In this document: in pieces, positions 1 through 10,900 of the stretch
Layout: the number at the start of each line of letters is the position of its first letter
Numbering within the stretch: the first letter of the stretch is position 1
DNA from: Siderastrea radians
Lineage: Eukaryota; Cnidaria; Anthozoa; Scleractinia; Rhizangiidae
Direction of reading: 5' to 3'
Assembly (NCBI GenBank): GCA_964017195.1
Contig: OZ024895.1
Coordinates: 35,026,834-35,090,833 of the forward strand
Length of the DNA: 64,000 nt
The notes under the pieces: generated by a model
Seen by the model: only the letters and a program-made list of their open reading frames with translations
Told to the model about the DNA's origin: nothing
Database searches by the model: none
Made by a program: the position numbers and the translations under genes

Positions 1-205
1 GGGGATGGGAGAGGTTAAGATCTGCCGTTACTAATTCCAAGAAACTTTTGATCTTCTCTTTGCCTAAGCCAAGATCAGATATTTTAAGCAAATCAATCTC
101 TTATCAGGCTGCTGCCTTGTGGAACTCCTTAGACAATAGCACAAGAGCTGCTGACAGTTTACCTAGTTTTAAGCAACTTATTAGGAATTTAAAGTGGAAT
201 GTTTA
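1..205 (+). mobile_element. 3' end of a non-LTR retrotransposon reverse transcriptase ORF
   Basis: The + strand reads open from about position 47 to a stop at 203-205 and gives the typical C-terminal tail of cnidarian LINE reverse transcriptase ORFs (SLPKPRSDILSKSISYQAAALWNSL... SFKQLIRNLKW shape: a SYxxAxLWNSL block followed by FKxxI). The rest of the element lies off the left edge. It is followed by a short 3' UTR and then an ATT microsatellite, the usual tail of this class. It sits in what should be intron 3 of channel copy 0. Family assignment within APE-type LINEs is not attempted. Confidence 0.7.
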
Positions 206-333
206 AGGTACAACGAGTTGATAGTTAATTTTATTGTTTTTGTAATAGTAGTATATTTTAATGTTTTTTTTCTTTTTAGAAAAGACCACATCAGCTCTGC
301 TGTAACTAGTTTTTATCGTGTATAAATAAATGC

Positions 334-368
<35 letters not shown>
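334..368. repeat. (ATT)n microsatellite, probable LINE 3' tail
   Basis: About eleven ATT units directly follow an AT-rich 3' UTR-like stretch with ATAAATAAATG just before it. The position behind the LINE ORF end suggests the tail of that element rather than an independent microsatellite. Confidence 0.8.
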
Positions 369-1928
369 TGGTAAATTCAGGTCAACTGTGCTAAGTTTGG
401 ATGAAACTCTTCAAGGCTAATACTTAAATGTAACATTTTTTAAATAAATGGCAAATCTCCGTTACTTCATTGAGGACTATACGTAATTATTTAATGCCCT
501 TTTATTATTGTAATTGTGATTTCATTAAGTCCTGTTTTTAGCAACAACATTTTTGTAGATTTGAGTCTTCTGGTTCTAGTGGTAATCTTTGAGTGAGAAC
601 CACTGAGTCTTCAAAATGAAAAAGTTGATGCACATTGGCTCTTTCTAGCTTCAGAGAACGCCAAGGAATGCGGTGTCAGTCAAACCGCAACCTGTGTTTT
701 CCCTGAGAACGGTAAGGACGGTTGTACAGTCCAGGCACTCCTCTTGTTATCAAGTTGCAACAGATGTGTTTTCCCTCAAAACAGTGGCACAGTCTATTCT
801 CTCCTAACTAAATGCCTACATAAGCAAAACCTACATAAGCATTTGACGATTATTTATTTACAACCGATTCTTGATTGTTCCTCAGTTTGAGATATTACAC
901 TACGAGGCGATTCCTCACACTTGCTTCGCTTGCTATAAGAGTTGAATACACATTTAGTACTAAACTGGCGAATAGTCCATTCCTTCCACCATCCCCTCCC
1001 GTTCCCCTCGTTCTCGTTCTCGTTAAGGCCCCGTCAATAAAAACGATATAAAAACGCTGTTGTAAACAAAAGTACAAACTTAAGGTACTTTTTAGGCCAG
1101 TTGGAAGTAAATTCACCAGTGTAAACAGGGCCTAAGCTTGTGTCTTTCAAGATTTAGAAAAAAATTAATTTATTATTTCTCTGTAGAGAGGTTTTACAAA
1201 AACATCGGCAGTAAGTGTAATTGTGCAATATCCTGCGAGTCCATCTCGTTCAAACCTGTCCTGTCCAACGCGAATTTCCCAAGCGAAAACGTCGTCCTTG
1301 AGATGATCAAGCAATCTGCAGGAAATGCTTCTGAAGAAGTCAAAGTGGTTACCCGTATGCATATCAGGTAAAAAACCGAATAAGAAGGTTTGAATCTTTC
1401 TGTTCACTTAAAAAACTGGTTACGAGTCTTTGGACGATACCCTCTCGTGTCCTCATTAAAAATGTAGGGATTCATGTTTACAAATATCGTCATGTCATAC
1501 CGGTTTGTTATTCTTTGCGTTGTGGTTCTTGAAAGCTATCGTGCGGTGCTTTCTTGGTGTAGTGCTACACAAGGTGTTCTATCTTTTCGAGTCAGCGGAT
1601 AAAATCGTAATGACAACTGTGGTACTGCTCATTACTTCTAACAAGGTGGTTGTAATTTTGTTATGCTGTGGATGAAATCCTAGTGTTTATATTCCCCGTG
1701 GGGAAGGGAAGTACTTCTCCAAACGTTTTTGTGGGGCGTGTAACCCACCTCCAAAAACCCTTTTCCGTTTCCAGACCAAAATATATGACTTTCCAGTTCC
1801 CGCCGATGCAGCACCAAAGTTTCATAAGATACTTACCTCTTTGTTTATAATTGATTGAGCGACTGAATGCACGTATGACTGAACGACTGAGAGACTAACC
1901 TTGTTCTTTTTTTTTTTGTTAATAACAG

Positions 1929-2019
1929 CCAAACATCTTGGAACTGAACGTGTATTTCCAAGACCTTAACATCGTGGTCATGAAACAACAACCAGCCTAT
2001 GGCACCGAAAGTCTTCTTG
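1929..2019 (+). pseudogene. Exon 6 of channel copy 0 with a 1-bp deletion
   Basis: The acceptor AATAACAG is followed by CCAAACATC, whereas copy 1 has CCAAAACATC after the same acceptor. Exon 5 ends in phase 2 (ATCAG before GTAAAA), so copy 0 reads QTSWN and then TGA, while copy 1 reads SQNILELN. No alternative AG nearby restores the frame. Confidence 0.8.
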
Positions 2020-2404
2020 GTGAGTCAACGCTATCAACTTTTTGTAGCGGAGCTCCTTTGCAGCCGAAAGCTGCAGAGCAGAGCACCATGCATGAGGAAA
2101 CTTAGTTGCCTATAAATCCGAGAAATTTTGTTTCTGACGTCAGCGTCCGTCCATCCGTACAAACTCTGTGGGAGAGGGAAGGGAGACCCAAAGCAACCGA
2201 CAGAGGGTGGAAAATGCCATCTTTTCTTGGCGGGAAATCTCGCGGAGCTTTTGAGCAACCGGCGTTTTTCTCGGGGCGGTACGCGGCTCTTACAAGGTCT
2301 TCTCTGATTTGCTGAGAAAACAATAGAACAAACAACAATACAATGGACCCTAGCCCTGAAAACAACAGAGCTGCGTGATACCAAGGTCCAATGAAATTAG
2401 AGGT

Positions 2405-3241
2405 TATTAAGAGCTGCGTGGTAGTAGTAGTAGTAGTAGTAAAAATCTATTTAAACACGGAAAATCATCAGTTAATTAAGCTTAATTAAGTAAATAACTA
2501 AAACTAATTACAACTGCTTTACATGATTGCCGTGTGGGAATCCGATATATCAGCTATCTTCTTAATAATTTGCTTAAAATTATTAACAGATACAGCATTT
2601 TTTAGGCATTTGGGTAAGTTATTCCATAACATAGCCCCGCTGTAAGAGAAGCTCCGTTTCAAATAGTTGGTGTTTGGTTTGGGTAGCGTCAGCTTTCCCT
2701 CAGAGTCTCTCAAGTTATAAACAGAGTGACGCTGAGAGAAAAGACTTTGAAGATAATCTGGGGCAAGTCCATTCATAGTTTTAAACATCATCAAGGCTTT
2801 CTGTTTCTTTCGTCGAAGAAATAGCCTCTCCCAGTCGAGGGTGGACAGAAGGTGGTTTGAGCTTGTATCAAAGGGTGATTTAGTAATAACTCTGGCTGCA
2901 CGATTCTGTAATTTTTGGAGCTTTTCACTCAAGTAACCACTCAAACAGTCCCAGACAGGGCTGCAGTAATCAAAATGTGGTATAATTAAAGCGTTATAAA
3001 TTTGAATTGCAGTTTCTTTCGATATAAAGGGCCGCACTCGTTTAAGGGCACCTATAGCCGAAGAGACTTTCTTGCAAATCTCTTCAACGTGTTTACACCA
3101 AGAGAGATGAGCATCAATGAAAAGACCCAAGGATTTAGTATGATCAACTCTCTCGATAATTTGGTCATCAATTCTGATTTCTACGTCGTCACATTGAGCA
3201 GATAGTCTTTGCCTTGATCCAATAATCATTAACTCTGCCAC
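2405..3241 (-). mobile_element. 5'-truncated LINE, reverse transcriptase C-terminus
   Basis: A 240-codon open frame (3241 down to 2519) holds the C-terminal third of a CR1/Jockey-like reverse transcriptase ORF: LGLFIDAHLSW, IPHFDYCSPVWDCLSG, LQNRAARVI, LDWERLFLRRKKQKALMMFK and SYSGAMLWNNLP. The polymerase YADD box lies upstream of the truncation. The 3' end on this strand carries a (TAC)n tail (GTA/TAG units at 2409-2432 on the + strand). The frame is open, so the insertion is fairly young. It lies in intron 6 of channel copy 0, antisense to it. Confidence 0.85.
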
Positions 3242-3339
3242 CTTCGCTTTTGAAAAAAAGTTCTTTTAAAAGTTTAGCTTGTTTAGCAAAACGATTCAGT
3301 TTGACAGAAGTGAAGTTTTAAACTTGAGAAAAATATCAA

Positions 3340-3735
3340 ATGTATATAAAGTTCAATAGAATACTCAGTTGTCTTTTTGGTAGAAGGAGAAAAGTTCAAG
3401 TTACGAGCTTTGCCTTCGAGGACTTTATCCTTGTTGTCGGTTCTTCTGCGCACTCGGCGAACTCGGTCGGCACATTGCTTGAGTTCGCAGCATTTGACAG
3501 TGGTCCCGACGCCAAATATAGCAGAGCTAGTGCCTTCTGTTTTTTTCTGTCGATCCACAACCATGCTTTTTGCGGCGGTCCAAACACATTTTCCCCGGAA
3601 AACACCAGCGTGTTTATGTCGATCGGCATCTGCCGTGGCGTAGTGGTCTTCGTGCCTTCCTGCTATGCTGGCGGACCGGGTTCGGTTCCCAGCGAACACC
3701 CTTTTTTCTTTTTTTCTTTCGTTTTTTTTAATTTA
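3340..3735 (+). repeat. Composite repeat with a tRNA-like module
   Basis: Roughly 230 bp (3400-3620) match, in reverse complement, the element at 11975-12310. The 3' part holds a tRNA-like promoter pair: an A-box-like TGGCGTAGTGG near 3635 and a B-box-like GGGTTCGGTTCCC near 3680, followed by a T-rich run that could terminate RNA polymerase III. On the minus strand both copies keep one reading frame containing SSAIFGV and KCCELxxCADRVR. Confidence 0.6.
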
Positions 3736-4163
3736 ACAACTTGAATGGGAGTATTTTAAAAAATTAAAAACTACCAGCAAAAAACGTGAATCTTGGCTAA
3801 ATCAATTTATTATTTTAGAAAAAAAAGGAATCTGGTTTTTCTAAGAAAATCATCCAGATGTATCAATTCTGCCCAATATCGCTCTTGCATGAGACTGCGA
3901 CGAAGTAAAGAAAACAAGCGTATAATCTTGCGCATAATAATCTGTGGTCCCGACGATATTTATTGAGGACCACTCTCATCCACACGCCCTCACCAGACAA
4001 ACTGACAATTGTTGTGAACAAGTTACATATACTTGCTGCTTTTCCCTCAGGTGAAATCGGCGGCCAGCTTGGTCTGTGCATTGGGGCCAGTCTCTTGTCT
4101 CTGTTGGAATTTTTTGACGTCATATTCAGCTTAATAAAGATACGGTTGGGATTTACAGGATAA

Positions 4164-5216
4164 CTTCCCGGCAGCGCATCTACACGAAACATTTTTCTGT
4201 GATAAATTACACTAAGTTATGATTGCCCATGGTAATTATTAATGAGAAGAGAAGTTGGGTGCCTTCCATTTTAATTGGATCCTAAGCGAGTTCTGATCCT
4301 AAGCCGGACCTGATCTGATCGTAATATCTGGTCTGTTTTAATTAGAATCAGATCTGAGATCAACGAAACAGTGCCTGTGACACATTTTAACACAATCACT
4401 GAAGAAATGAGAAGTTGGTTTGGGATTTGATTGCACGTTAACTTCGTGAAGAGAGATTTGGCCATTACAAGGTGATGCGGTCAAAAGGGGAAACAACAGG
4501 GGAACGTTACTACATACAACTAGTTTTTTAAAACAATATGTAATGTGGAAATAGCAAAAGGGTTACGATATACAGCCTGTAGCATTTTTCTGAAAAAGGT
4601 GGACTTATAGCAAAAAGTAGAAAGTTAATTAAGTTTAATTGTGATGCCACTCCCCATTTCAACGTCAATGTTCGCAGAACGTAATCCCAAAATTCGCGCA
4701 ACATCAACATTAATAAGTGGGGCAGGGCGGGAATATGAATATGATAATACTAAAAATTTATCGTTGTGGGTCAACAGTTGGAGGAGCAAAGCGGAAGCAG
4801 ACAAACAGCAAGTAGGATCGTGCAGCTGGAACGCTATAGAAGCGGTAGCCAGGGACATCGTGGCACGGGGACAGAAGATTTGTTGCCTTTTTGCGGGATG
4901 AGCGATAGCTTCTTCCCAGTGGCCATCCGAGACATCTGAGGACATGTCAAATTTACCTGCAGGATTTTATCATCAATGACTATATTTTTTTAACTTGAAT
5001 GAACAAATTTTTGAGCCTGAGGGAAAGGGTACAACTGACAGGATGAATTTGAAAACTTCCGATAACATCCGCCCTCGATTATAAACAACAGTTATATTCT
5101 TATTTGCACGGTTTTGTACTTGTATGAAGCTTTCTTAGGGGAAACAAAATAATAATGAAAATAGTTCGTATAGCACATGTTCAAATGCGTTGACAGTTCC
5201 ACTGAGATGTGATGGG
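4164..5216 (+). other. 3' flank of channel copy 0, duplicated behind copy 2
   Basis: No gene is seen here. Stretches from about 4350 to 5050 (for example CAACGAAACAGTGCCTGTGA and GATATACAGCCTGTA) recur at about 30470-31390, so the 3' flank was copied with the channel gene. The open frames at 4625-4945 lie inside this shared flank and show no recognisable domain. Confidence 0.6.
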
Positions 5217-5223
5217 GGGACTT

Positions 5224-5346
5224 TAAATGCCTCGTCCCCAGGCGCCGGTATAACGCTGGTAAACAGGGAGCGTGGGGCGTTATGGGAAGGATGCACAACG
5301 CACGGGCACCACCATACAATAAGGAGGGACGCCTAGGGACGAGGCA
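5224..5346. mobile_element. Short inverted-repeat element (MITE) with direct-repeat flanks
   Basis: The ends are TGCCTCGTCCCCAGGCG and its near-complement CGCCTAGGGACGAGGCA. GGGACTT occurs on both sides (5217-5223 and 5347-5353). The paralogous position behind copy 2 (near 31835-31855) reads GAAACGGGACTTCAACATG without the element, which is an empty site. Confidence 0.7.
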
Positions 5347-5534
5347 GGGACTTCAACATGCGAAGGTGCAAATGGCAACTGCTATCACAGCCTGCATATA
5401 CGTAGCGTTTCTTACGATATTGGTTTTCTCGTGAAATTTAACGTGGAATTCACTCGTCATACAATCAAATTTTTTTTTCGAATTGACGATTTCTGCTTGC
5501 ATAACGGTGCAAGTTTGCTGCGTTTTGATGTAAT

Positions 5535-5677
5535 ATATCAAACACGAGAAAGAGTGTTTCATCAGGATATCCAAACCCCGAGAAGTGGGTTGAAAAAGCA
5601 AGGCACAGCCGAGTTTTTTTTTCCCGAGTTCGAGGAGTTTGAATACCTGATGAAACACTCTTTCGAGTTTTTGATAT
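5535..5677. mobile_element. Short inverted-repeat element (MITE)
   Basis: Left end ATATCAAACACGAGAAAGAG and right end CTCTTTCGAGTTTTTGATAT are near-complementary; the inverted part continues through the TGTTTCATCAGG / CCTGATGAAACA blocks. The paralogous stretch near 32005 lacks it. Confidence 0.65.
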
Positions 5678-5811
5678 GGCTTCTCAAACCATTCATAATT
5701 CTTGGAGAAATTCAAAGCAAAAGTTCGCAAAATTTTATGCTAATTAAGATCCGGTATCCAAACCACCGTCACGGTAGTGATTTCCTTTGTTTTCTCTTTA
5801 TGAATTATTAA

Positions 5812-6424
5812 CTCTTTCCCGTCAAGACTAGTATCTTCCCGACGTTAACGTCGGGAACCATTGAACCACTCCTGATGTCATCATTTTTGACGTTACCAAA
5901 TTGTTTTGATAAGCAGCTAATACAGCAAGGACAGATCCATCAATATGTGTGTCCATTTTGAATATCGACTAAATTCTGGTAGAGCTATACCAGAAAAAAC
6001 GTGTCCAATTTTGGGTGCAAAGTTGGGGGAAAATAGGCCAAGTCACCTAGTTGATCAATGTTCCATTTCCAGGTTTTTTGAAGGACTGAGGCCAAAACTT
6101 TTCCAGTGGATAGAAAGGGAATAAGGTGTAGAAGATAAAGAGAAAAGAAAGGGAGAGAAAAAGGAAAGCAAAAGAAGCGGGGAAAAAATTGGAAATGAAT
6201 CAGCAAAAAAAAAAAAAAAAAAAGAAGTCCAAATTTTGGCTTATGCGCATGCGTGAAATCAAAATATTGTACAATTTACAACAGAAGCTGGCTCAAAATC
6301 TAGCTAAATTGTAAGAAAACGCTTTTGTAGCAAAGTTTAGTGGCATTTGGCAACATAGCACTCAAAAAACGGCTTTAACGGTAAAAAATGCGTTTTTTAA
6401 GGGAAAAAATCGGACGGGAAAGGG
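5812..6424. mobile_element. TTAA-flanked 613-bp MITE, copy A
   Basis: The ends are CTCTTTCCCGTC and GACGGGAAAGGG, a short terminal inverted repeat, directly flanked by TTAA at 5808-5811 and 6425-6428. TTAA duplication is typical of piggyBac and Kolobok DNA transposons. There is no transposase frame, so it is non-autonomous. It holds an A-run of about 19 and an internal palindrome CCCGACGTTAACGTCGGG. Confidence 0.75.
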
Positions 6425-6547
6425 TTAACGAAAAGGACATTTTGTTTCAAATATGTTTTTTTTTTCATTAAACCTGATAAATCAACCAAAATCAGTCTCA
6501 AACGAGTAAGATTTGTCATGATAAACGATTTGACATATTTTAGTTAA

Positions 6548-7160
6548 CTCTTTCCCGTCAAGACTAGTATCTTCCCGACGTTAACGTCGGGAACCATTGA
6601 ACCACTCCTGATGTCATCATTTTTGACGTTACCAAATTGTTTTGATAAGCAGCTAATACAGCAAGGACAGATCCATCAATATGTGTGTCCATTTTGAATA
6701 TCGACTAAATTCTGGTAGAGCTATACCAGAAAAAACGTGTCCAATTTTGGGTGCAAAGTTGGGGGAAAATAGGCCAAGTCACCTAGTTGATCAATGTTCC
6801 ATTTCCAGGTTTTTTGAAGGACTGAGGCCAAAACTTTTCCAGTGGATAGAAAGGGTATAAGGTGTAGAAGATAAAGAGAAAAGAAAGGGAGAGAAAAAGG
6901 AAAGCAAAAGAAGCGGGGAAAAAATTGGAAATGAATCAGCAAAAAAAAAAAAAAAAAAAGAAGTCCAAATTTTGGCTTATGCGCATGCGTGAAATCAAAA
7001 TATTGTACAATTTACAACAGAAGCTGGCTCAAAATCTAGCTAAATTGTAAGAAAACGCTTTTGTAGCAAAGTTTAGTGGCATTTGGCAACATAGCACTCA
7101 AAAAACGGCTTTAACGGTAAAAAATGCGTTTTTTAAGGGAAAAAATCGGACGGGAAAGGG
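6548..7160. mobile_element. TTAA-flanked 613-bp MITE, copy B
   Basis: Near-identical to 5812-6424 and of the same length, in the same orientation, flanked by TTAA at 6544-6547 and 7161-7164. I see only single-base differences, for example GGGAATAAGG against GGGTATAAGG. The two copies are separated by about 120 bp. Confidence 0.75.
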
Positions 7161-7164
7161 TTAA

Positions 7165-7968
7165 TGAGTTTGAGAACGTCACGGTAGGTGCCTTTGACAC
7201 AAATCAGTACCTACGTTACAAGCTGTCGTATAGATCGGTCATATGACGTCACGGCGGCCATATTGGTGTATCAAGCCAGTCCTGTGGGAGTTGAAGTCTT
7301 TTCTTATGTAAACACTTTCTTCTGTTGCAATAAATTTACATAGCTGCTGGTCACGTGAGTGAAAACGCTCTCTTAGGTTATCATTATTAAAGAGTTAGCT
7401 ATATATCATTCTAGTGCTAATGTGAATACACTGTATTCAGGGTGGATGATTGTTCCGTGAAGCTACAATGTACCGTTTCAATTGCTAACTGGTCGAAGCT
7501 GTAAATCTAAACTACCAGGGTAATCTTACGTCACGTGGTGTTTTCAGTGTTTGTTGACAGATGATTGTCGATGCATCATTAAAGAAAATTAATAGTCCGC
7601 ACCTCTTTTCTTCCATAACTTAACGTAGAATCAATCTTTTTTCCTTAAACGTTTTGTAAAAGAGAGCTTTAAACAAGATCTATCTGAAAAGGGCAAACAG
7701 TTTTGGGGTAAATAAAAAAAAACAACAAAAACAAAAACATCCCCCTCCCGGTGCCAAACGGCGGGAGGGGGAGGGGGGAGGGACAAGTTATGATCGCTTT
7801 TTGTTGTTCCTGATTGGTTGAAACAGTTATTTGTCTGCTCTGATTGGTTGAGGCAGATTGCACGAGTTTTTGGTCATAATTATTATGCTAAGCAATCTGA
7901 AAACCAAATCAAACGCAAACGCATCAGCACAGTCAGTATTGAATCGAAAAAGCTGCGTTATCCTCGTC
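7165..7968 (+). other. Upstream region of channel copy 1
   Basis: No gene. The stretch is shared with the region upstream of copy 3 (32590-33847), for example CGAAGCTGTAAATCTAAA and GTCGATGCATCAT, so the proximal promoter was duplicated with the gene. A G-rich run lies at 7740-7783. Confidence 0.6.
7811..7850 (+). promoter_or_regulatory. Paired inverted CCAAT motifs upstream of copy 1
   Basis: TGATTGGTTG occurs twice, at 7811-7820 and 7841-7850, about 120-160 bp before the start codon. ATTGG is the reverse of the CCAAT box bound by NF-Y. The pair is conserved upstream of copy 3 (33691-33730) and mutated upstream of pseudogene copy 2. Use as a promoter is inferred from this conservation. Confidence 0.5.
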
Positions 7969-10900
7969 ATGAAAGAATTTCACCCAGAAAGAAACCAAGG
8001 TGGGATTGAAGAACCGTCCAAGGGTGCTACTATAAAGCAAAAATGGAACAACTACGTTGAGAGTGCAACCTTGCATGGAATGCAACACGTATTTTCAAGT
8101 CCAACGACTTTGCGAAGAATCGTTTGGGCTTTGTTTCTTTTTTCCGGAATTGGGTATTTTTCGTTTCAATGCACAGTGCTGGTGAAGAAGTATTTCAGTT
8201 ATCCAGTTAACACAAAAGTAACTCTGGAACACGAGTCATCGCCTGAATTTCCAGCCGTCACTATCTGCAATTTTAACATGTTTAGACAGTCGGTTATGGA
8301 TGCGCAAGATTTTAAAGAAGTTGTAAAATACGCACAGAGAGACAGAATAGACAACTTGATTGGATTAGAAGTAAATGCAAGCAAAATTGATTGGAGGCGG
8401 TTTGAAAATGTTAGCATGTTTGACGTTTACGCTGATGGAGGGCATCAAATGAAAGAAATGCTAATTAATTGCTCTTGGATTGGAAAACCTTGTACCCATC
8501 ACGATTTCAGACCCGTTTTGACGTCTATGGGTCTTTGCCACACTTTCAATTCAGGTAAGCTGTCTTTGAAGACCAGTTTATCACCTTTTCTTTTCAGTCA
8601 GAAGTGTTGGAAAGTAAATCGCTTGTCTACGACTTATACTGATGCAGCGATCATTCCATTTTCAAAGCCTCCCAACGCAGCAGTTTACGTGCGCTTTGTG
8701 AAGATTTAGTTTATTTTAAATCATACTTTTACTAGTTTGAAGATTTAGCGTACTACTTAGTTTAGCGACATGAAAGATTTTTTGACAGTTTTAAACAATT
8801 GTCGTCACTTTTTGAACAAATATTCAATTTAGCAAGCACTTAAATTAGCGCTTTTACCTGAGATCGTTACTGAAATTCGCTAATTTAAGTAGTGGCTAAC
8901 AATAGTAATCTTAAGGTATAAACGCTGTTTATGAAACGAAAAGCGCTAACACAGATTAAATTCTAAACAGCGAAGGGGTTTTATTTTAGTTGAAAAAATT
9001 GTGTAAAGTTGTTGTTTTTTTTGCACTTACCATCTTCAACAAACTAGACTGCAAGACATTCCCTTTCACAAACTGTTCACACGTAGTTATTAATTATTAA
9101 AAGACGTCCACCAAGCAGTCATTAAAATGGAAAAATTTATGTTGCAAATCCGAGTGTTTCGCTTTTTCTTGACAAAACGTTAGTATGTATATGCACTCAA
9201 TTAATTCAAGTTGAAATTGCTTTTAAATGTTAAAATAGACCACAAAAGGCAAATCTGTTTTAAAATTATAAGTTGGTCTTCTAAATATAACTTGTCCCTG
9301 AAGCATTTGAGTTGCAATCAACAGAACAACATGAGAGCAAATTGAGAACTTTGGTGATGTGTGCGGGAACTTTAATTAATTAAAAAGTCTTGAAAGTAAT
9401 TGTACCTGACCTAAAAGTCGTCATTTTTACTCTGACGAAGGCAGTAGAAAGGCTGCCGAAAATTCAGTATCTCTATACCTTTAGGTCAGATACAATTAGT
9501 TTTTCAGAGTTTTTATCAAGGACACTGACCGCCCAAACAGTATTTAGTTCATTAGTTAGCACCTGTTTAAGGGAACGTTTTAATTTATTACAACCATCTC
9601 AAATCGGCTCTTGTAAGGTGGCGAGATTGATAATTGGAAACCTAGTAAAGTCCGGGGTGCTCAAAAGTTACTGTGCTGATAGAAAAAGACGTGTTTGTTA
9701 AATTTCGCTTCTTATTCAGTGAGCATTGACCATTCATGATGTAAAACAAGGCTGGCAAATGTTTTAAAAAATTACTTTAGTTTTTGTCTCTTAAACACAA
9801 CGCTCTAAATAAGCGTTGCGTCCACATGCAAGGTGGAACTATCCATAAAAAAAAGAAAGAAACGACAGGGCGCTAAATCGAGAAAATACGTTATGTAAAT
9901 ATGCGGGACAATTTATTTTTTATGCAGACTTTTGAATCCCTTAACTGTTCCTTCTCGCCCTATTTTACATAAGGCCACATTTTCTTCAATGCTATATTAA
10001 AAGTTTTAAAGATGCTTGTCAAGCATACTTTATGTGAAACGGATAAACTTATTGCCAGGACGTAAATTCGAAGAATGCTTGGTTTCCCTATTTATAAGGA
10101 TGCTTTTAACCTTTCTTCTGTCAGGTCAAGACGGCAGACAAATCTTAAAAGTGAACAACGCCGGAGCTACGTTTGGTTTACGTCTTGTATTAGACATACA
10201 ACAATATGATTATTATGGTCTTGTGACGAAACGAGCGGGCCTCAAGGTCCTCATTCATCATCACGAAACGCCACCTATGGTCGAGGAGCTTGGGTTTGCC
10301 GTGGGGCCTGGTACGAGTACTTTTGCAGCGGTCAGAAGGGGAAAGGTGCGTGACGGTCGATAGCTCGGTACCAATAAACTGACAAAATCTCCAAACCTTT
10401 TACTTGCAAGAAACCAAAAATAGAACAGTACCACAAGAAAATTCCAACCGACAGCGGGAGAGCATTTAAATGGTCACACTCTGTTAGTATATGAATACAA
10501 TCAAAAGTTAAAAACGTCCTGATGTACAGCACCACAGAAAGCACTGCCAGAAGGATTTCCTAGACTCAAATAATACAATAATCAGTGCCAAAGGATTGCT
10601 CTGCTGAATAGCTTTCATTTCAAAGATCATACTTTAGGACTTTGTCCGCGCAAGCTGAAAATTCTTTTGGTCACGAACGTATGAAGTTACATCCGCATCA
10701 CAGAACATAAGATTTGTATCTTGCAAGAAAAGGATGAACAATTCATTTTTTTCTTGACGTGTTTCTCTGCTTCTGAAATGTTACAGGTACACAACCTCAA
10801 ATCGCCTTTCGAGAGCAACTGTACTGATTCGCCGATAACCAATCTTCATGGCTACACTAAGTACACGACTTCTGCCTGTCTGTTGGCATGCCAAACGAGA

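Larger units (their letters stand above)
655..4163 (+). pseudogene. DEG/ENaC (ASIC-like) channel copy 0, exons 4-7, with a frameshift in exon 6
   Basis: Four exons of an acid-sensing/degenerin-type sodium channel: exon 4 655-711 (ECGVSQTATC), exon 5 1187-1367 (the cysteine-rich segment KCNC...CESISF, FPSEN), exon 6 1929-2019 (LELNVYFQDLNIV... QPAYGTESLL) and exon 7 4051-4163 (GEIGGQLGLCIGAS, second transmembrane helix, stop). Boundaries were set by GT-AG signals and by matching the three other copies. Exon 6 is 91 nt instead of the 92 nt of copies 1 and 3: one A is missing near its start, so the spliced frame reaches a stop within about six codons. Exon 5 also has a changed CNCAIS where copy 1 has CNCAKP. 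Exons 1-3 are off the left edge. Intron 6 holds a LINE and a tRNA-like repeat. A sequencing or assembly indel is the alternative to real decay. Confidence 0.75.

Noticed and set aside
2034..2384. 116-codon minus-strand frame next to exon 6 of copy 0
   Set aside because: No domain, no splice signals and a shadow frame on the other strand; intron sequence.
5985..6942. Identical 73-codon frames in the two 613-bp elements
   Set aside because: They fall inside non-autonomous TTAA elements and consist of Phe/Leu/Pro-rich low-complexity sequence.
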